64,000 nucleotides of DNA. It comes from Bradyrhizobium sp. CCGB12. Lineage in GTDB: Bacteria; Pseudomonadota; Alphaproteobacteria; Rhizobiales; Xanthobacteraceae. Shown here piece by piece: positions 7,431-16,229 of the stretch (its first letter is position 1; the number at the start of each line of letters is the position of its first letter). The notes beneath the pieces are model-generated. The model was not told the DNA's origin, ran no database searches, and saw nothing but the letters and a program-made list of their open reading frames with translations. A program made the position numbers and the translations under genes. The DNA is taken from contig NZ_JANADO010000001.1 of NCBI RefSeq assembly GCF_024199845.1, forward strand, positions 1,364,001 to 1,428,000. The letters are read 5' to 3'.

Positions 7431-9218
7431 TCAGTGCATGAAGCTCCGGCGGTTGTTGCCGCCACCGTTGTTACCCTGCGCCTGGTTCATCGACTGGCGG
7501 AAGTTGTTGTTGCCGTTGTTGACGATGCGGTTGGTTGGGTTGAACTGCGGACGCTTGTTCTGCACGTTGTTCTGCACCTGCACCTTGTTCGCCGGATTGT
7601 TGTTGATCTTCACGCCGTTGGTGATGCGGATCGGGTGGTTCTGCGTCTGAACGTTGGTCGGCTTCGACTCGACGTTCGCGCCACCCTTGCCGACATTCAC
7701 CGGCACGCTCACGATCTTGCCCGGCTTGCCGTTGCCGCCATTCTGCGTGGTGTTGGTCGCAGGCAAGGTCACGATCTTGCCGGTGCCACCATTGGTGTTG
7801 GTCGTGTTGGTCGGCGCAGGCAGGGTGATGATCTTGCCCGGGGTCTGCGACGGCGTGCCGTTCGGCTGCTTGCTGCCCGAGGGCAGGTTGACGATCTGTC
7901 CGCCATTGCCGAGCTTGCCGATGTTGCCGTCGATCGGCTTCTGCACGACCGGCAGATTGCCACCCACCTGCGCACCGCCATTGCCCTGCAGCAGCGGCAT
8001 GTACTTGGGCTGGCCGAGATTGCCGACCTTGAAGGTCGGGGCAATGTTCTGCGGCGCCAGGAACTTGGTCGCCTGCATCAGGGGGATCAGCTTCGGCTGG
8101 GCTTCGAGCTTCAGCGCGACCTGCGCATAGGGGGTGTTGCCGTAGCTGTTGTAGAAGTTCTTGTAGCCGAGCGGCGAGTTCGCGAGCACCGCCTTGTGCC
8201 AGGCCTGCGAGAGCAGGAGATTGTTGAGCAGCCAGCGGACGTGGTCGCACAGCGGGTCGTGCGGATACATCTGGATGAACTCCTGATAGTACTCCGGCCG
8301 GCCCTCGGACACGACGTAGTCATAGGCCTGACGGGTCGAGCGGCTCGGCAGGTTGGAAGCCATCTGCACCACCGGTGCATTCACCGGCACGCGGTTGGCG
8401 GCAATTGCGGTGTCGCCGAAGAAGGTGAAGTCGGAGGTCAGCGACGAACTTTCCCACGGGATCTGCGCGCCGCTGGTGGTCTGGTTCACCTGAAGCCGCA
8501 CGCGCTTGAACAGCTGCTCGATCGGCACGTTGGGCTCGCGCGCGACGTTCAGGAACGCCTGGGTATAGGGGCTGTGGCCGCCGGTGCCGTCGAGCGCTTC
8601 AGCGCCCGGCGCAGTCGAGTAGCCGACGATCGAGCCGTTCGGCGCATCGACGATTGCCAAGCCGCGACCGGCGTCGTTGACCTCAGGGAACGGGTTGTTG
8701 CGGCAGGCATCGAGGATGACGATGCGCATGCGGCTCGGGATCGTCTCCAGCGTCGACATCACGTCGACCAGACGCACCGAATTGTTGACGAGCTCGGTCG
8801 GGCTGGAGACCTTGGCATCGACGGGAACGAGATAGTTCTCACCGGCGAGCTGCACGCCGTGACCGGCGTAATAGACCATCGCCACCGTGTTCGGGCCACG
8901 CGAAGCGACCTTGGCGGAAAAGTCCTGCACCACGCGCAGCATGTCGTTCTGGGTCAAATCGGTCGCGGCGACAACCTCGAAGCCGGCCGAGTTCAGGAAC
9001 TGCGCCATCGATTGCGCGTCATTGTCGGGGTTTTCGAGCTGCGGCGCGTTCCGGTAGTTGGCATTGCCGATCACCAGCGCCACCCGTTGCTCCGGCCCTT
9101 GCAGCGCGGTGGGGGCGGGCTGGACCGGGGCGACTTGCGCGGAAACGGGCCCGCAGGCGAAGCCGAACAGGCTTCCCAGCAGGCTAGCCGTCATCAGGAA
9201 AGGTCTCAGGCGGAACAT
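7431..9218 (-). CDS. secreted caspase-like (peptidase C14) protein with Asn/Gly-rich repeat tail
   Basis: A 595-residue protein with an N-terminal signal peptide (residues 1 to about 27, cut near VSAQ). Residues 45-275 form a caspase-type domain: RVALVIGNANY, the catalytic histidine H120 in YYAGHG, and the catalytic cysteine C172 in ILDACRNNPF. A helical region follows (about 300-400), then a low-complexity tail rich in Asn, Gly and Pro with at least four spaced copies of G(K/Q)I(V/I)xLP-like motifs, ending in basic residues. The ATG at 9218 has GGAG seven bases upstream. Family members hydrolyse after Arg or Lys (metacaspase-like); the target is unknown. The export signal places it in the periplasm or outside. 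Confidence 0.88.
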   Translation of the reverse strand: MFRLRPFLMTASLLGSLFGFACGPVSAQVAPVQPAPTALQGPEQRVALVIGNANYRNAPQLENPDNDAQSMAQFLNSAGFEVVAATDLTQNDMLRVVQDFSAKVASRGPNTVAMVYYAGHGVQLAGENYLVPVDAKVSSPTELVNNSVRLVDVMSTLETIPSRMRIVILDACRNNPFPEVNDAGRGLAIVDAPNGSIVGYSTAPGAEALDGTGGHSPYTQAFLNVAREPNVPIEQLFKRVRLQVNQTTSGAQIPWESSSLTSDFTFFGDTAIAANRVPVNAPVVQMASNLPSRSTRQAYDYVVSEGRPEYYQEFIQMYPHDPLCDHVRWLLNNLLLSQAWHKAVLANSPLGYKNFYNSYGNTPYAQVALKLEAQPKLIPLMQATKFLAPQNIAPTFKVGNLGQPKYMPLLQGNGGAQVGGNLPVVQKPIDGNIGKLGNGGQIVNLPSGSKQPNGTPSQTPGKIITLPAPTNTTNTNGGTGKIVTLPATNTTQNGGNGKPGKIVSVPVNVGKGGANVESKPTNVQTQNHPIRITNGVKINNNPANKVQVQNNVQNKRPQFNPTNRIVNNGNNNFRQSMNQAQGNNGGGNNRRSFMH

Positions 9219-9373
9219 GGCGTGCTCCTTTGGCACTCATCTCGATGCGAGATTGGTTGCGAGGAAGCTTGGCCGCGTTCGAGTTTGCAGTCCGTGATCC
9301 CTGTCACCATGGTCGGCTGCGTGATCTGAATCACGTTGGGGCTATGGCTGCTTTCTGATCAGGAAGGGCGTGA

Positions 9374-9757
9374 TCAGCTGGATTGGCGTATCAGCTCCGA
9401 AGGCCAGCCGATCCGGACCAGAAGACCGTCCGGCCCGTTGATGCCGACTTCATACATCCCCCATTCGCGGTGGCGCAGAACACCACCCGGCCGAATGATC
9501 AGGTCGTCCACGCGCGCGGCAATGGCCTCGACGTCGGGCGTGCGAATGAAGACGCCGAAGGGATTGTGCTCAGGCACCCGCCACGGGTCGTCCCCGGCCT
9601 GTGTGAGATGTACCTCGCAGCCCCAGCCTCTCATGATGACGTAGCCGGCGTCACCGCCTGCGCGCGCGAAGCCGAGGCGTTCCCAGAACGGAATTGCAGC
9701 GGCAAGGTCGTTGCTCGGAATGATGGCGAAGGCGCCGACAGGCGGGGTTTGGGACAT
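9374..9757 (-). CDS. VOC superfamily (glyoxalase/bleomycin-resistance fold) protein
   Basis: The 127-residue protein has the paired beta-alpha-beta-beta-beta modules of the VOC fold: AFAIIPSNDLAAAIPFWERLGF, then GYVIMRGWGCEVHLT, then FGVFIRTPDVEAIAARVDDL and MYEVGINGPDGLLVRIGWP. The ATG at 9757 is chosen because GGAG lies seven bases upstream; a longer in-frame start exists at 9796. Length and layout resemble bleomycin-binding proteins, but that group includes many enzymes and resistance factors, so no substrate is claimed. It is a single gene. Confidence 0.8.
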   Translation of the reverse strand: MSQTPPVGAFAIIPSNDLAAAIPFWERLGFARAGGDAGYVIMRGWGCEVHLTQAGDDPWRVPEHNPFGVFIRTPDVEAIAARVDDLIIRPGGVLRHREWGMYEVGINGPDGLLVRIGWPSELIRQSS

Positions 9758-9903
9758 TCGCTCACTCCGGAAAGGCAAATTGTCAGCAGCGCTCATGCTG
9801 CACCTTGCAAGCTTATCGGGAGAGCACGGTGAATCGAAGCGCCGAAAAGTCTCCCACTCGAATTTGAATGGTCTTCCTGCATTCGACTGTTTATGGTCGA
9901 TCC

Positions 9904-10263
9904 ATGTCGCGCCTTATGTGTCTATCCGTTGCTATCATCCTGTCGCTGCTGCCGGCCGTCGCGCCTGCGGAGCCAGCTCAAAAGCGCCCCAAGCCGGTTT
10001 GGAAAGGCTACGGCTTCCTGCCGGGCTATCGTCAGCCGCTGAGCAATGCCATTCCGCTCTACAAGCAGAAGGATGCCATGCGGCGCCTTGCCCGCAACGA
10101 TCGCCGCCACTGGTACATCGACCCGGTTCCTCAGTATTACCGTTGGAATGGCGAGTGGCGCTATTTCGGCCGCCCCGGCTTTGACGGCGGCCGCTACAAT
10201 GGCGGCAGTTTCGGTCCGTGCTGGACGCGCACGCCGATCGGGCCGATCTGGAATTGCGGGTGA
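9904..10263 (+). CDS. small secreted protein of unknown function
   Basis: A 119-residue protein with a clear signal peptide (SRLMCLSVAIILSLLPAVAPA). The mature part is basic and aromatic (Arg, Tyr, Trp and Gly rich), with a DRRHWYIDPVPQYYRW segment and two cysteines near the C-terminus (PCWTRTPIGPIWNCG) that could form a disulfide. I do not recognise a family. It is monocistronic and followed by palindromic repeats. Confidence 0.7.
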   Translation: MSRLMCLSVAIILSLLPAVAPAEPAQKRPKPVWKGYGFLPGYRQPLSNAIPLYKQKDAMRRLARNDRRHWYIDPVPQYYRWNGEWRYFGRPGFDGGRYNGGSFGPCWTRTPIGPIWNCG

Positions 10264-10286
10264 TGGGCTGAACGCAGCGGCTAGTC

Positions 10287-10372
10287 CGTCATTGCGAGGA
10301 GCGAAGCGACGAAGCAATCCAGAGCCTTTCCGCGGAAAGATTCTGGATTGCTTCGCTGCGCTCGCAATGACG
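10287..10372. repeat. palindromic repeat, CGTCATTGCGAG type
   Basis: Inverted arms of the form GTCATTGCGAG..GCAATCCAGA and its complement enclose a short centre. Full copies lie at 44223-44302, 56257-56336 and 57687-57773, and a half copy at about 17175-17215. Together with the next repeat it separates a small secreted gene from the end of a minus-strand gene. Confidence 0.85.
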
Positions 10373-10407
10373 AGATTGTGGATGCACATGCGCGTCCCAA
10401 TGTTGGT

Positions 10408-10492
10408 CGTCATGCCTGGGCTTGTCCCGGGCATCCACGTCTTTCCCAATCGCGGATGCGCGTGGATGGCCGGGACAAGCCCGGCCATGACG
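10408..10492. repeat. palindromic repeat, CGTCATGCCTGGGCTTGTCCCGG type
   Basis: Arms CATGCCTGGGCTTGTCCCGG and the complementary CCGGGACAAGCCCGGCCATG flank a GGATGCGCGTGGATGG centre. A different family from the neighbouring GTCATTGCGAG element, but the same kind of long imperfect hairpin. Confidence 0.8.
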
Positions 10493-10517
10493 GAGAGGCC
10501 AGCTTGCCGCTCGCTCC

Positions 10518-11909
10518 TTACGAGAAGAACGCGATCTTCTCGGCCTGGGTCATGCGGCGGATCGGTGCGAGCGGGTCGTTGGCCGCCGCGCGGGGCCTTT
10601 GCAGGATTCCGCTGGCGAGGATGGTGGCGCCGAGGGAGGGCTCTGGCAAGGACGTGGACAAGGGCGAGGGCATCGGCAGTGTCGCGCTCGGCGCTGCCGC
10701 GAGTGTAGCCGTCGCGGCCATGCCCGGAGCCGGCTGCTCCATCACCTCGGCGGCGGCCTCCGCAATGGCGTCGGTGAGGCGTGCGAGCGAGTCCATCGCG
10801 ATTGGCGCGTCCGCGGCGGGCTCTTCCGCGACCGCTGCGACGACCGGCGCAGGCGTGATCGGCTCCGGGATCTCGGCGGCAACGGGCGCTGCGACCTCCG
10901 CGGCCATCGGTTCCGGCGTTGCGGCGGCCATCTCGACCGGCTCGATGATCTCGTCGAACTCCGGATCGGGTGCGGCCATCTCCAGCGCGATCGCTTCGAG
11001 TATGGCTTCGTCTTCGGCTTCCGCGGCGGCATCGAGCGCAAACTCGTCGGTCGCCGCCGCGAGGGCGACAGGCTCTTCAAGAGCGACCTCTTCAACCGCG
11101 ACATTGTCGCGCGTGCTCTCGCTTGCGGGGGCAATCTCCGGCACGACGGCCGCATCCATAGCCTGTTCGGCCATTGCGAACGCTTCAGCGCTGCCGGCTT
11201 CTTGAACGGCTGCTTCGGGCTCGTGAGCCGCTGCGATGTCTTGCGGCGTCTCCGTAAAAGCCAGGGGCGCTTCGCTGGCCATCGGGACCGCCACCGGCGG
11301 AGCTTCCGCGACGGGCGGCGGTGTTTCCTGCGCAGGCGCCGGCGAGGATGGTTGCGCGGCTTGCGGCATTGCGTCGCCATCGAGCTGCTCGACCCGATCC
11401 CTCAGCAGATCGAAGGCGGCCTTGAGCTCGACGCGGGGGTCGATGGTCGATATCTGGCCGCAGGCGGCCTCGATCGAGGCGAGCTGCGAATCAATGAGGT
11501 CGCAGATTCGCCCGTCGGCGCCGATCTCGCGCCAGCGCCAGGAGATCTCCTTGATGATGCGCACCCCGCGCGGGATCGGCGCGAGGCTCGCCTCCATCGC
11601 CGCGGGATCGAACGCCGCGATCGCGATCGTCTCGGCTTCGCGGATGGCGCGACGGATCTCGACCAGCGCCTCGGGCAGGCGGTCCTCGACGACAGGTTGT
11701 CGCTGTGCCGCAAGGGTTTCTTCGATCTTCGCGACCGCATCGAGCACCATGGCTGTGTCGGCATTGCGGTTGCGCTTGGCGTATTCGCCGAGGAACCAGC
11801 GGCCGCGCGCGGTCTCCATGAACGCTTCGCGGATCGCGTCGTAATCCTGCTCGTTCGGCTCGGCCGCGCGGGCAGACATGGGCGAGAGGGCGAATGCTTC
11901 GTTGGCCAT
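10518..11909 (-). CDS. acidic Ala/Pro/Glu-rich protein of unknown function
   Basis: A 463-residue protein in two parts. Residues 1 to about 160 are ordinary and helical (AIREAFMETARGRWFLGEYAKRN, DAVAKIEETLAA, LIDSQLASIEAACGQIS). From about 170 to 440 the sequence is low-complexity, dominated by Ala, Pro and Glu, and very acidic. A short conserved-looking tail (NDPLAPIRRMTQAEKIAFFS) closes it. The N-terminal helices and short C-terminal peptide suggest a long disordered linker between two interaction elements. There is no signal peptide or catalytic motif, and I cannot name the family. It is divergent from the MFS gene, 75 bases away. Confidence 0.72.
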   Translation of the reverse strand: MANEAFALSPMSARAAEPNEQDYDAIREAFMETARGRWFLGEYAKRNRNADTAMVLDAVAKIEETLAAQRQPVVEDRLPEALVEIRRAIREAETIAIAAFDPAAMEASLAPIPRGVRIIKEISWRWREIGADGRICDLIDSQLASIEAACGQISTIDPRVELKAAFDLLRDRVEQLDGDAMPQAAQPSSPAPAQETPPPVAEAPPVAVPMASEAPLAFTETPQDIAAAHEPEAAVQEAGSAEAFAMAEQAMDAAVVPEIAPASESTRDNVAVEEVALEEPVALAAATDEFALDAAAEAEDEAILEAIALEMAAPDPEFDEIIEPVEMAAATPEPMAAEVAAPVAAEIPEPITPAPVVAAVAEEPAADAPIAMDSLARLTDAIAEAAAEVMEQPAPGMAATATLAAAPSATLPMPSPLSTSLPEPSLGATILASGILQRPRAAANDPLAPIRRMTQAEKIAFFS

Positions 11910-11984
11910 GACAATCTCGTCGCGCAAATCACTACGCGTTACAGTAACGATCACCACGATATCGACCGAATCGCAATTGGTTTG

Positions 11985-13181
11985 ATGGCACCCGAATCAC
12001 AAATCCCCATTGCAGCAAGCGTGAAGCGGCGATTCGCCGTGAGCCTTGCCCTGTTCTATTCGGCCGTCTTCGCGGTCTCGGGCACGCATCTGCCGTTCTT
12101 TCCGCTCTGGCTGAAGGCGATCGGCATCGACGCGGCCTGGATCGGGATCATCAACGCGCTGCCGGCGATCACGCGCTTCACCACGCTGCCGCAAGTGACC
12201 GCCTTTGCCGAAAAGCGGCAGGCCATTCGCGCCGCCATGATGGTGTCGGTGCTGGCGACGGCGATCGGCTTCACGGCCGTCGGCTTGCAGCAGCAGCCCC
12301 TGGCGCTGTTCCTGGTCTATGCGCTGACCTGCATGATGTGGACGCCGACGACCCCGCTCACCGATGCCTATGCGCTGCGCGGCGTTGCCCGCTACGGGCT
12401 CGATTACGGGCCGTTGCGGTTGTGGGGCTCGGCGGCCTTCGCCGCCGGCTCGCTCGCCTGCGGCTACCTCGTCGATGTCATCGCGCCGCGCGACCTGATC
12501 TGGGTCATCGTCGCATGGGCGGTGGTTGCGGTCGCAGCCAGCCTGCTGCTCCAGCCGCTCGACGATGTCAGGCGCAAGGTTGTGGAGAGGCATGCCGGCA
12601 AGGCGCTGCTCCGCGATGCCGGCTTCTGGGCGATCATCGCCTCGGCCGCGCTGATCCAGGGCAGCCACGTCGCCTACTACACGTTCTCCGCCATCAACTG
12701 GCAGCTCCATGGGATCAGTGGGCTGACGATCGCGGGGCTGTGGACGCTCGGTGCGATCGCCGAGATCGTCGTGTTCGCGCTGTCGCCGCGCTTCTCGCTG
12801 CATCCGTCCTCGCTGATGGCGATCGGTGGTGTGAGCGCGGTCGTGCGCTGGATCGTCACGGCGAACGAGCCGTCGCTTGCGCTGCTCGCGATCGTGCAGC
12901 TCGGCCACGGCCTCACCTTCGGCATGACCATCGTCGGCACCATGAATCTCCTGATGCAGCGTGTGCCCTCGCATCAGATCGCGCGGGGGCAGGGCTACTA
13001 CGCCGCCTGCAGCGGGCTGTTGGGCGCGGCGACCTCGATCGCGTCAGGCGCGATCTACGCCCGCATCGGCGACAACCTGTACTACGTGATGGCCGCGATG
13101 GCCGCTGCCGGTGCGCTCGTGATCTGGTCGGCGCGGCATCGGCTCAAGGCTTACCCCCACAGCGAGGCGTCCGGCGGATAG
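11985..13181 (+). CDS. MFS transporter, HcaT-like group
   Basis: A 398-residue permease with about twelve membrane helices. It begins with the SLALFYSAVFAVSGTHLPFFPLWL helix typical of the MFS_1-like group that includes HcaT and nucleoside:H+ symporter relatives, and has a central polar linker near DDVRRKVVERH. Substrate unknown. The ATG at 11985 lies 75 bases from the divergent start of the acidic protein gene. Its 3' end overlaps the convergent epimerase gene by 31 bases. The long open frame continuing upstream in the same phase is antisense to the acidic gene and is not part of this protein. Confidence 0.87.
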   Translation: MAPESQIPIAASVKRRFAVSLALFYSAVFAVSGTHLPFFPLWLKAIGIDAAWIGIINALPAITRFTTLPQVTAFAEKRQAIRAAMMVSVLATAIGFTAVGLQQQPLALFLVYALTCMMWTPTTPLTDAYALRGVARYGLDYGPLRLWGSAAFAAGSLACGYLVDVIAPRDLIWVIVAWAVVAVAASLLLQPLDDVRRKVVERHAGKALLRDAGFWAIIASAALIQGSHVAYYTFSAINWQLHGISGLTIAGLWTLGAIAEIVVFALSPRFSLHPSSLMAIGGVSAVVRWIVTANEPSLALLAIVQLGHGLTFGMTIVGTMNLLMQRVPSHQIARGQGYYAACSGLLGAATSIASGAIYARIGDNLYYVMAAMAAAGALVIWSARHRLKAYPHSEASGG

Positions 13182-14146
13182 ACCAGACTGCCGTCGTAAC
13201 GTAGCCCGTGATCGCGATCGCGTGCCAGCAGCAGCGGGCCGTCGAGATCGACGAAGCGCGCCTGCGGCGTCACCAGCATGGCCGGGGCCATCGACAGCGA
13301 GGTCGCGACCATGCAGCCGATCATGATCTCGAAGCCGAGCGCCTGCGCAGCGTCGGCCATGGCAAGTGCTTCGGTGAGGCCGCCGGTCTTGTCGAGCTTG
13401 ATGTTCACGGCGTCGTAGCGTTCGCGGAGCGGCGCAAGCGACGAGCGGTCATGCACGCTCTCGTCGGCGCAGACCGCGAGCGGCCGCTTGATCCGCGCCA
13501 GTGCCTCGTCCTTGCCCGACGGCAGCGGCTGCTCGACCAGCGTGACGCCGGCCTCCGCGCAGGCGGCGAGGTTGTGCTCCAGATTGGCCTCGGTCCAGGC
13601 CTCGTTGGCATCGACGATCAGCTCGGATTCGGGAGCAGCCTTGCGCACCGCCGCGATCCGCATCCCATCGCCGTCGCCGCCGAGCTTGATCTTGAGCAGC
13701 GGCCGATGCGCCGCCTTGGCGGTCGCCGCGGCCATGGCCTCGGGCGTCCCTAACGAAATCGTGTAGGCCGTGGTGCGCTCGCCCGGCACGGGGCGGTCCA
13801 GCAGGTTCCAGGCGCGCAGGCCCGCCGCCTTGGCCTCGAGGTCGATCAGGGCGCAATCCAGCGCGTTACGGGCCGCTCCCGGCGGCATGGCGGCCTGGAG
13901 GGCCTGCCGCGTGAGCCCGCCCGCCACGGCCTGCTGCATGGCCTGGAGTGCCGCCAGCGTCGCCTCCGGTGTCTCGCCGTAGCGGGGATAGGGCACGCAC
14001 TCGCCACGGCCGGTCAGGCCGTCCCGGCTGACCTCCGCCACCACAGTCACGGCCTCGGTCTTGGCCCCCCGGCTGATGGTAAAGCTGCCGGCGATGGGGA
14101 AGCGCTCGATTCGCACCGCCAGGGAGGCAAGTTTCATGGAAGTCAT
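13151..14146 (-). CDS. L-Ala-D/L-Glu (dipeptide) epimerase, enolase superfamily
   Basis: The 331-residue protein has the muconate-lactonizing/dipeptide-epimerase layout: an N-terminal capping domain, then a barrel with the KxK acid-base pair in LLKIKLGG, metal ligands in VDANEAW (Asp), VEQPL (Glu) and CADES (Asp), and the second catalytic lysine in NIKLDKTGG. These enzymes epimerise L-Ala-D-Glu from recycled murein. The overlap of its 3' end with the MFS gene is convergent. The start at 14146 has a weak AGAG; ATG 14137 is an alternative. Confidence 0.87.
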   Translation of the reverse strand: MTSMKLASLAVRIERFPIAGSFTISRGAKTEAVTVVAEVSRDGLTGRGECVPYPRYGETPEATLAALQAMQQAVAGGLTRQALQAAMPPGAARNALDCALIDLEAKAAGLRAWNLLDRPVPGERTTAYTISLGTPEAMAAATAKAAHRPLLKIKLGGDGDGMRIAAVRKAAPESELIVDANEAWTEANLEHNLAACAEAGVTLVEQPLPSGKDEALARIKRPLAVCADESVHDRSSLAPLRERYDAVNIKLDKTGGLTEALAMADAAQALGFEIMIGCMVATSLSMAPAMLVTPQARFVDLDGPLLLARDRDHGLRYDGSLVYPPDASLWG

Positions 14147-14289
14147 TTTGAACTCTGGCGAAATCTGAACCTGCTGGTTACCTGTAGCAACTAACAATGG
14201 CCAGTTGGGGATACCTTCTCTAGGTAAGGGCGCGTGCGCAACCATCCGATTCTATCCGTTTCTTGCGCTTCGGCACGGGAGCGGACATC

Positions 14290-15423
14290 TTGAACGGCGA
14301 TCCGAAGCTGGAACGGATTGCCAGGGGCAATGCGCTGGCACTCTGCGCCACCGGGACCTGGACCGCGAGCTTCGCGCCGGTGCTGGAGCGGATGGTGGCC
14401 GATGCCGAGAAGCTCGCCGGCAGCCCGCAGAGCATTTTCATCGACGTCTCCGAGGTCGCCAAGCTCGACACCTTCGGCGCCTGGCTGATCGAGCGCTTGC
14501 GCCGCAGCCTGACGCAAGGCGCGGTCGAGGCGCAGATCGCGGGGCTCTCCGCCAATTATTCGAGCCTGGTCGACGAGGTGCGGCGCGTGCGGGCGACCCC
14601 CGTGATCGACAGCAGCCCGATCACCATCACCGGCATGCTGGAGCAGATCGGCCGGGCCGTGGCCGGCGTTGCCGGCACGGTCGCAGGCCTCGTCGACATG
14701 CTCGGCGCGGTGCTCGCGGCAGGTTTTCGCGTCCTGATCCATCCGCGCTCGTTCCGCCTGACCTCGACCGTGCACCACATGGAGCAGGTCTGCTGGCGCG
14801 CAGTGCCGATCATCGTGCTGATCACCTTCCTGATCGGCTGCATCATCGCCCAGCAGGGCATCTTCCATTTCCGCAGATTCGGCGCCGACATCTTCGTCGT
14901 CGACATGCTCGGCGTCCTGGTGCTGCGCGAGATCGGCGTGCTCCTGGTCGCGATCATGGTCGCGGGCCGTTCGGGCAGCGCCTACACCGCCGAGCTCGGC
15001 TCGATGAAGATGCGCGAGGAGATCGACGCGCTGCGCACCATGGGCTTCGACCCGATCGAGGTCCTGGTGCTGCCGCGCATGATGGCCCTCGTGCTCGCGC
15101 TGCCGATCCTCGCTTTCCTCGGCGCGATGGCCGCGCTCTATGGCGGCGGCCTGGTCGCCTGGCTCTATGGCGGCGTCGAGCCGGAGGCCTTCTTGTTGCG
15201 CCTGCGCGACGCCATCTCGATCGATCATTTCATCGTCGGCATCGTCAAGGCGCCGGTGATGGCCGCCGTGATCGGCATCGTCGCCTGCGTGGAAGGTCTC
15301 GCCGTGCAGGGCAGCGCGGAATCGCTGGGTCAGCACACGACGGCGTCGGTGGTGAAGGGCATCTTCTTCGTCATCGTCATGGACGGCGTGTTCGCCATCT
15401 TCTTCGCCTCGATCGGGATGTGA
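14290..15423 (+). CDS. MlaE-type lipid ABC transporter permease with N-terminal STAS domain
   Basis: A permease of about 377 residues. The first 100 residues form a STAS-like domain (FIDVSEVAKLDTFGAWLIERLRR). The rest is the MlaE/YrbE membrane domain with RAVPIIVLITFLIGCIIAQQG and the coupling segment GSMKMREEIDALRTMGFDPIEVLVLPR. It exchanges lipids between inner and outer membrane with the ATPase and MCE protein encoded next. The start is uncertain: TTG at 14290 has GGGAG eight bases upstream, and another in-frame TTG lies at 14263. Fusion of STAS to the permease is common in alphaproteobacteria, where a separate MlaB is lacking. Confidence 0.88.
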   Translation: MNGDPKLERIARGNALALCATGTWTASFAPVLERMVADAEKLAGSPQSIFIDVSEVAKLDTFGAWLIERLRRSLTQGAVEAQIAGLSANYSSLVDEVRRVRATPVIDSSPITITGMLEQIGRAVAGVAGTVAGLVDMLGAVLAAGFRVLIHPRSFRLTSTVHHMEQVCWRAVPIIVLITFLIGCIIAQQGIFHFRRFGADIFVVDMLGVLVLREIGVLLVAIMVAGRSGSAYTAELGSMKMREEIDALRTMGFDPIEVLVLPRMMALVLALPILAFLGAMAALYGGGLVAWLYGGVEPEAFLLRLRDAISIDHFIVGIVKAPVMAAVIGIVACVEGLAVQGSAESLGQHTTASVVKGIFFVIVMDGVFAIFFASIGM

Positions 15424-15425
15424 CG

Positions 15426-16208
15426 ATGGCAAAAGAAGCTCAGAGCGAGATTCAAAACCCCATCATCCGCGTCCGCGACATCACCGTGCAGTTCGGCGCA
15501 ACGCGCGTGCTCGACGGCCTCAACCTCGACGTCAAGCGCGGCGAGATCCTTGGCTTCGTCGGTCCCTCCGGCGCCGGCAAGTCGGTGCTGACGCGCACCA
15601 TCATCGGGCTCGTGCCGAAGGTCGCAGGCTCCATCGAGGTGTTCGGCGTCGATCTCGATTCCTCCAGCACGTCGCAGCGGCGCAACGTCGAGCGGCGCTG
15701 GGGCGTGCTGTTTCAGCAGGGCGCGTTGTTCTCCTCGCTCACGGTGCGCCAGAACATCCAGTTTCCGATGCGCGAATATTTACGCGTCTCGCAGCGCCTG
15801 ATGGACGAGATCACCATGGCCAAGCTGACCATGGTCGGCCTCAAGCCCGAGGTCGCCGAACGCTTCCCGTCCGAGCTCTCCGGCGGCATGATCAAGCGCG
15901 TGGCGCTGGCGCGCGCCTTGTCGCTCGATCCGGATCTGGTGTTCCTGGACGAGCCGACCTCGGGCCTCGACCCGATCGGCGCCGGCGATTTCGACGAGCT
16001 GGTCAGGACGCTCCAGCGCACTTTGGGGCTGACCGTTTTCATGGTAACCCACGATCTCGACAGCCTTTACACAGCATGTGACCGCATCGCCGTTTTAGGG
16101 AACGGTAAGATCATTGCGGCAGGGTCGATCGCCGACATGCAGGCCTCGCAGCATCCCTGGCTGAGGCAGTATTTCCATGGCAAGCGCGCCCGCGCGGTCA
16201 TGGGTTGA
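15426..16208 (+). CDS. MlaF-type lipid ABC transporter ATP-binding protein
   Basis: A 260-residue ABC ATPase: Walker A GPSGAGKSV (about residue 46), Q-loop LFQQGALFSSLTV, signature LSGGMIKRVALARAL, Walker B LVFLDEPTSGLDP and switch His in VTHD. The MIKR version of the signature is typical of the MlaF/Mkl lipid group. It begins two bases after the permease stop and is followed 21 bases later by the MCE protein gene, so the three form one operon for phospholipid trafficking at the inner membrane. Confidence 0.93.
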   Translation: MAKEAQSEIQNPIIRVRDITVQFGATRVLDGLNLDVKRGEILGFVGPSGAGKSVLTRTIIGLVPKVAGSIEVFGVDLDSSSTSQRRNVERRWGVLFQQGALFSSLTVRQNIQFPMREYLRVSQRLMDEITMAKLTMVGLKPEVAERFPSELSGGMIKRVALARALSLDPDLVFLDEPTSGLDPIGAGDFDELVRTLQRTLGLTVFMVTHDLDSLYTACDRIAVLGNGKIIAAGSIADMQASQHPWLRQYFHGKRARAVMG

Positions 16209-16229
16209 GCTGAGTAGCCGGAGCACCTG

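Noticed and set aside
7425..9329. Long plus-strand open frame opposite the caspase-like gene
   Set aside because: The minus strand has a signal peptide, catalytic His and Cys and a ribosome site. The plus frame is a typical GC-rich shadow.
10599..11984. Upstream extension of the MFS frame over 460 codons
   Set aside because: It is antisense to the acidic protein, Arg/Gly-rich and lacks membrane helices. The permease starts at 11985.
14205..15425. Plus-strand frame fused in phase ahead of the MlaF gene
   Set aside because: It overlaps the MlaE permease in another frame and is Arg-rich. The ATPase starts at ATG 15426.
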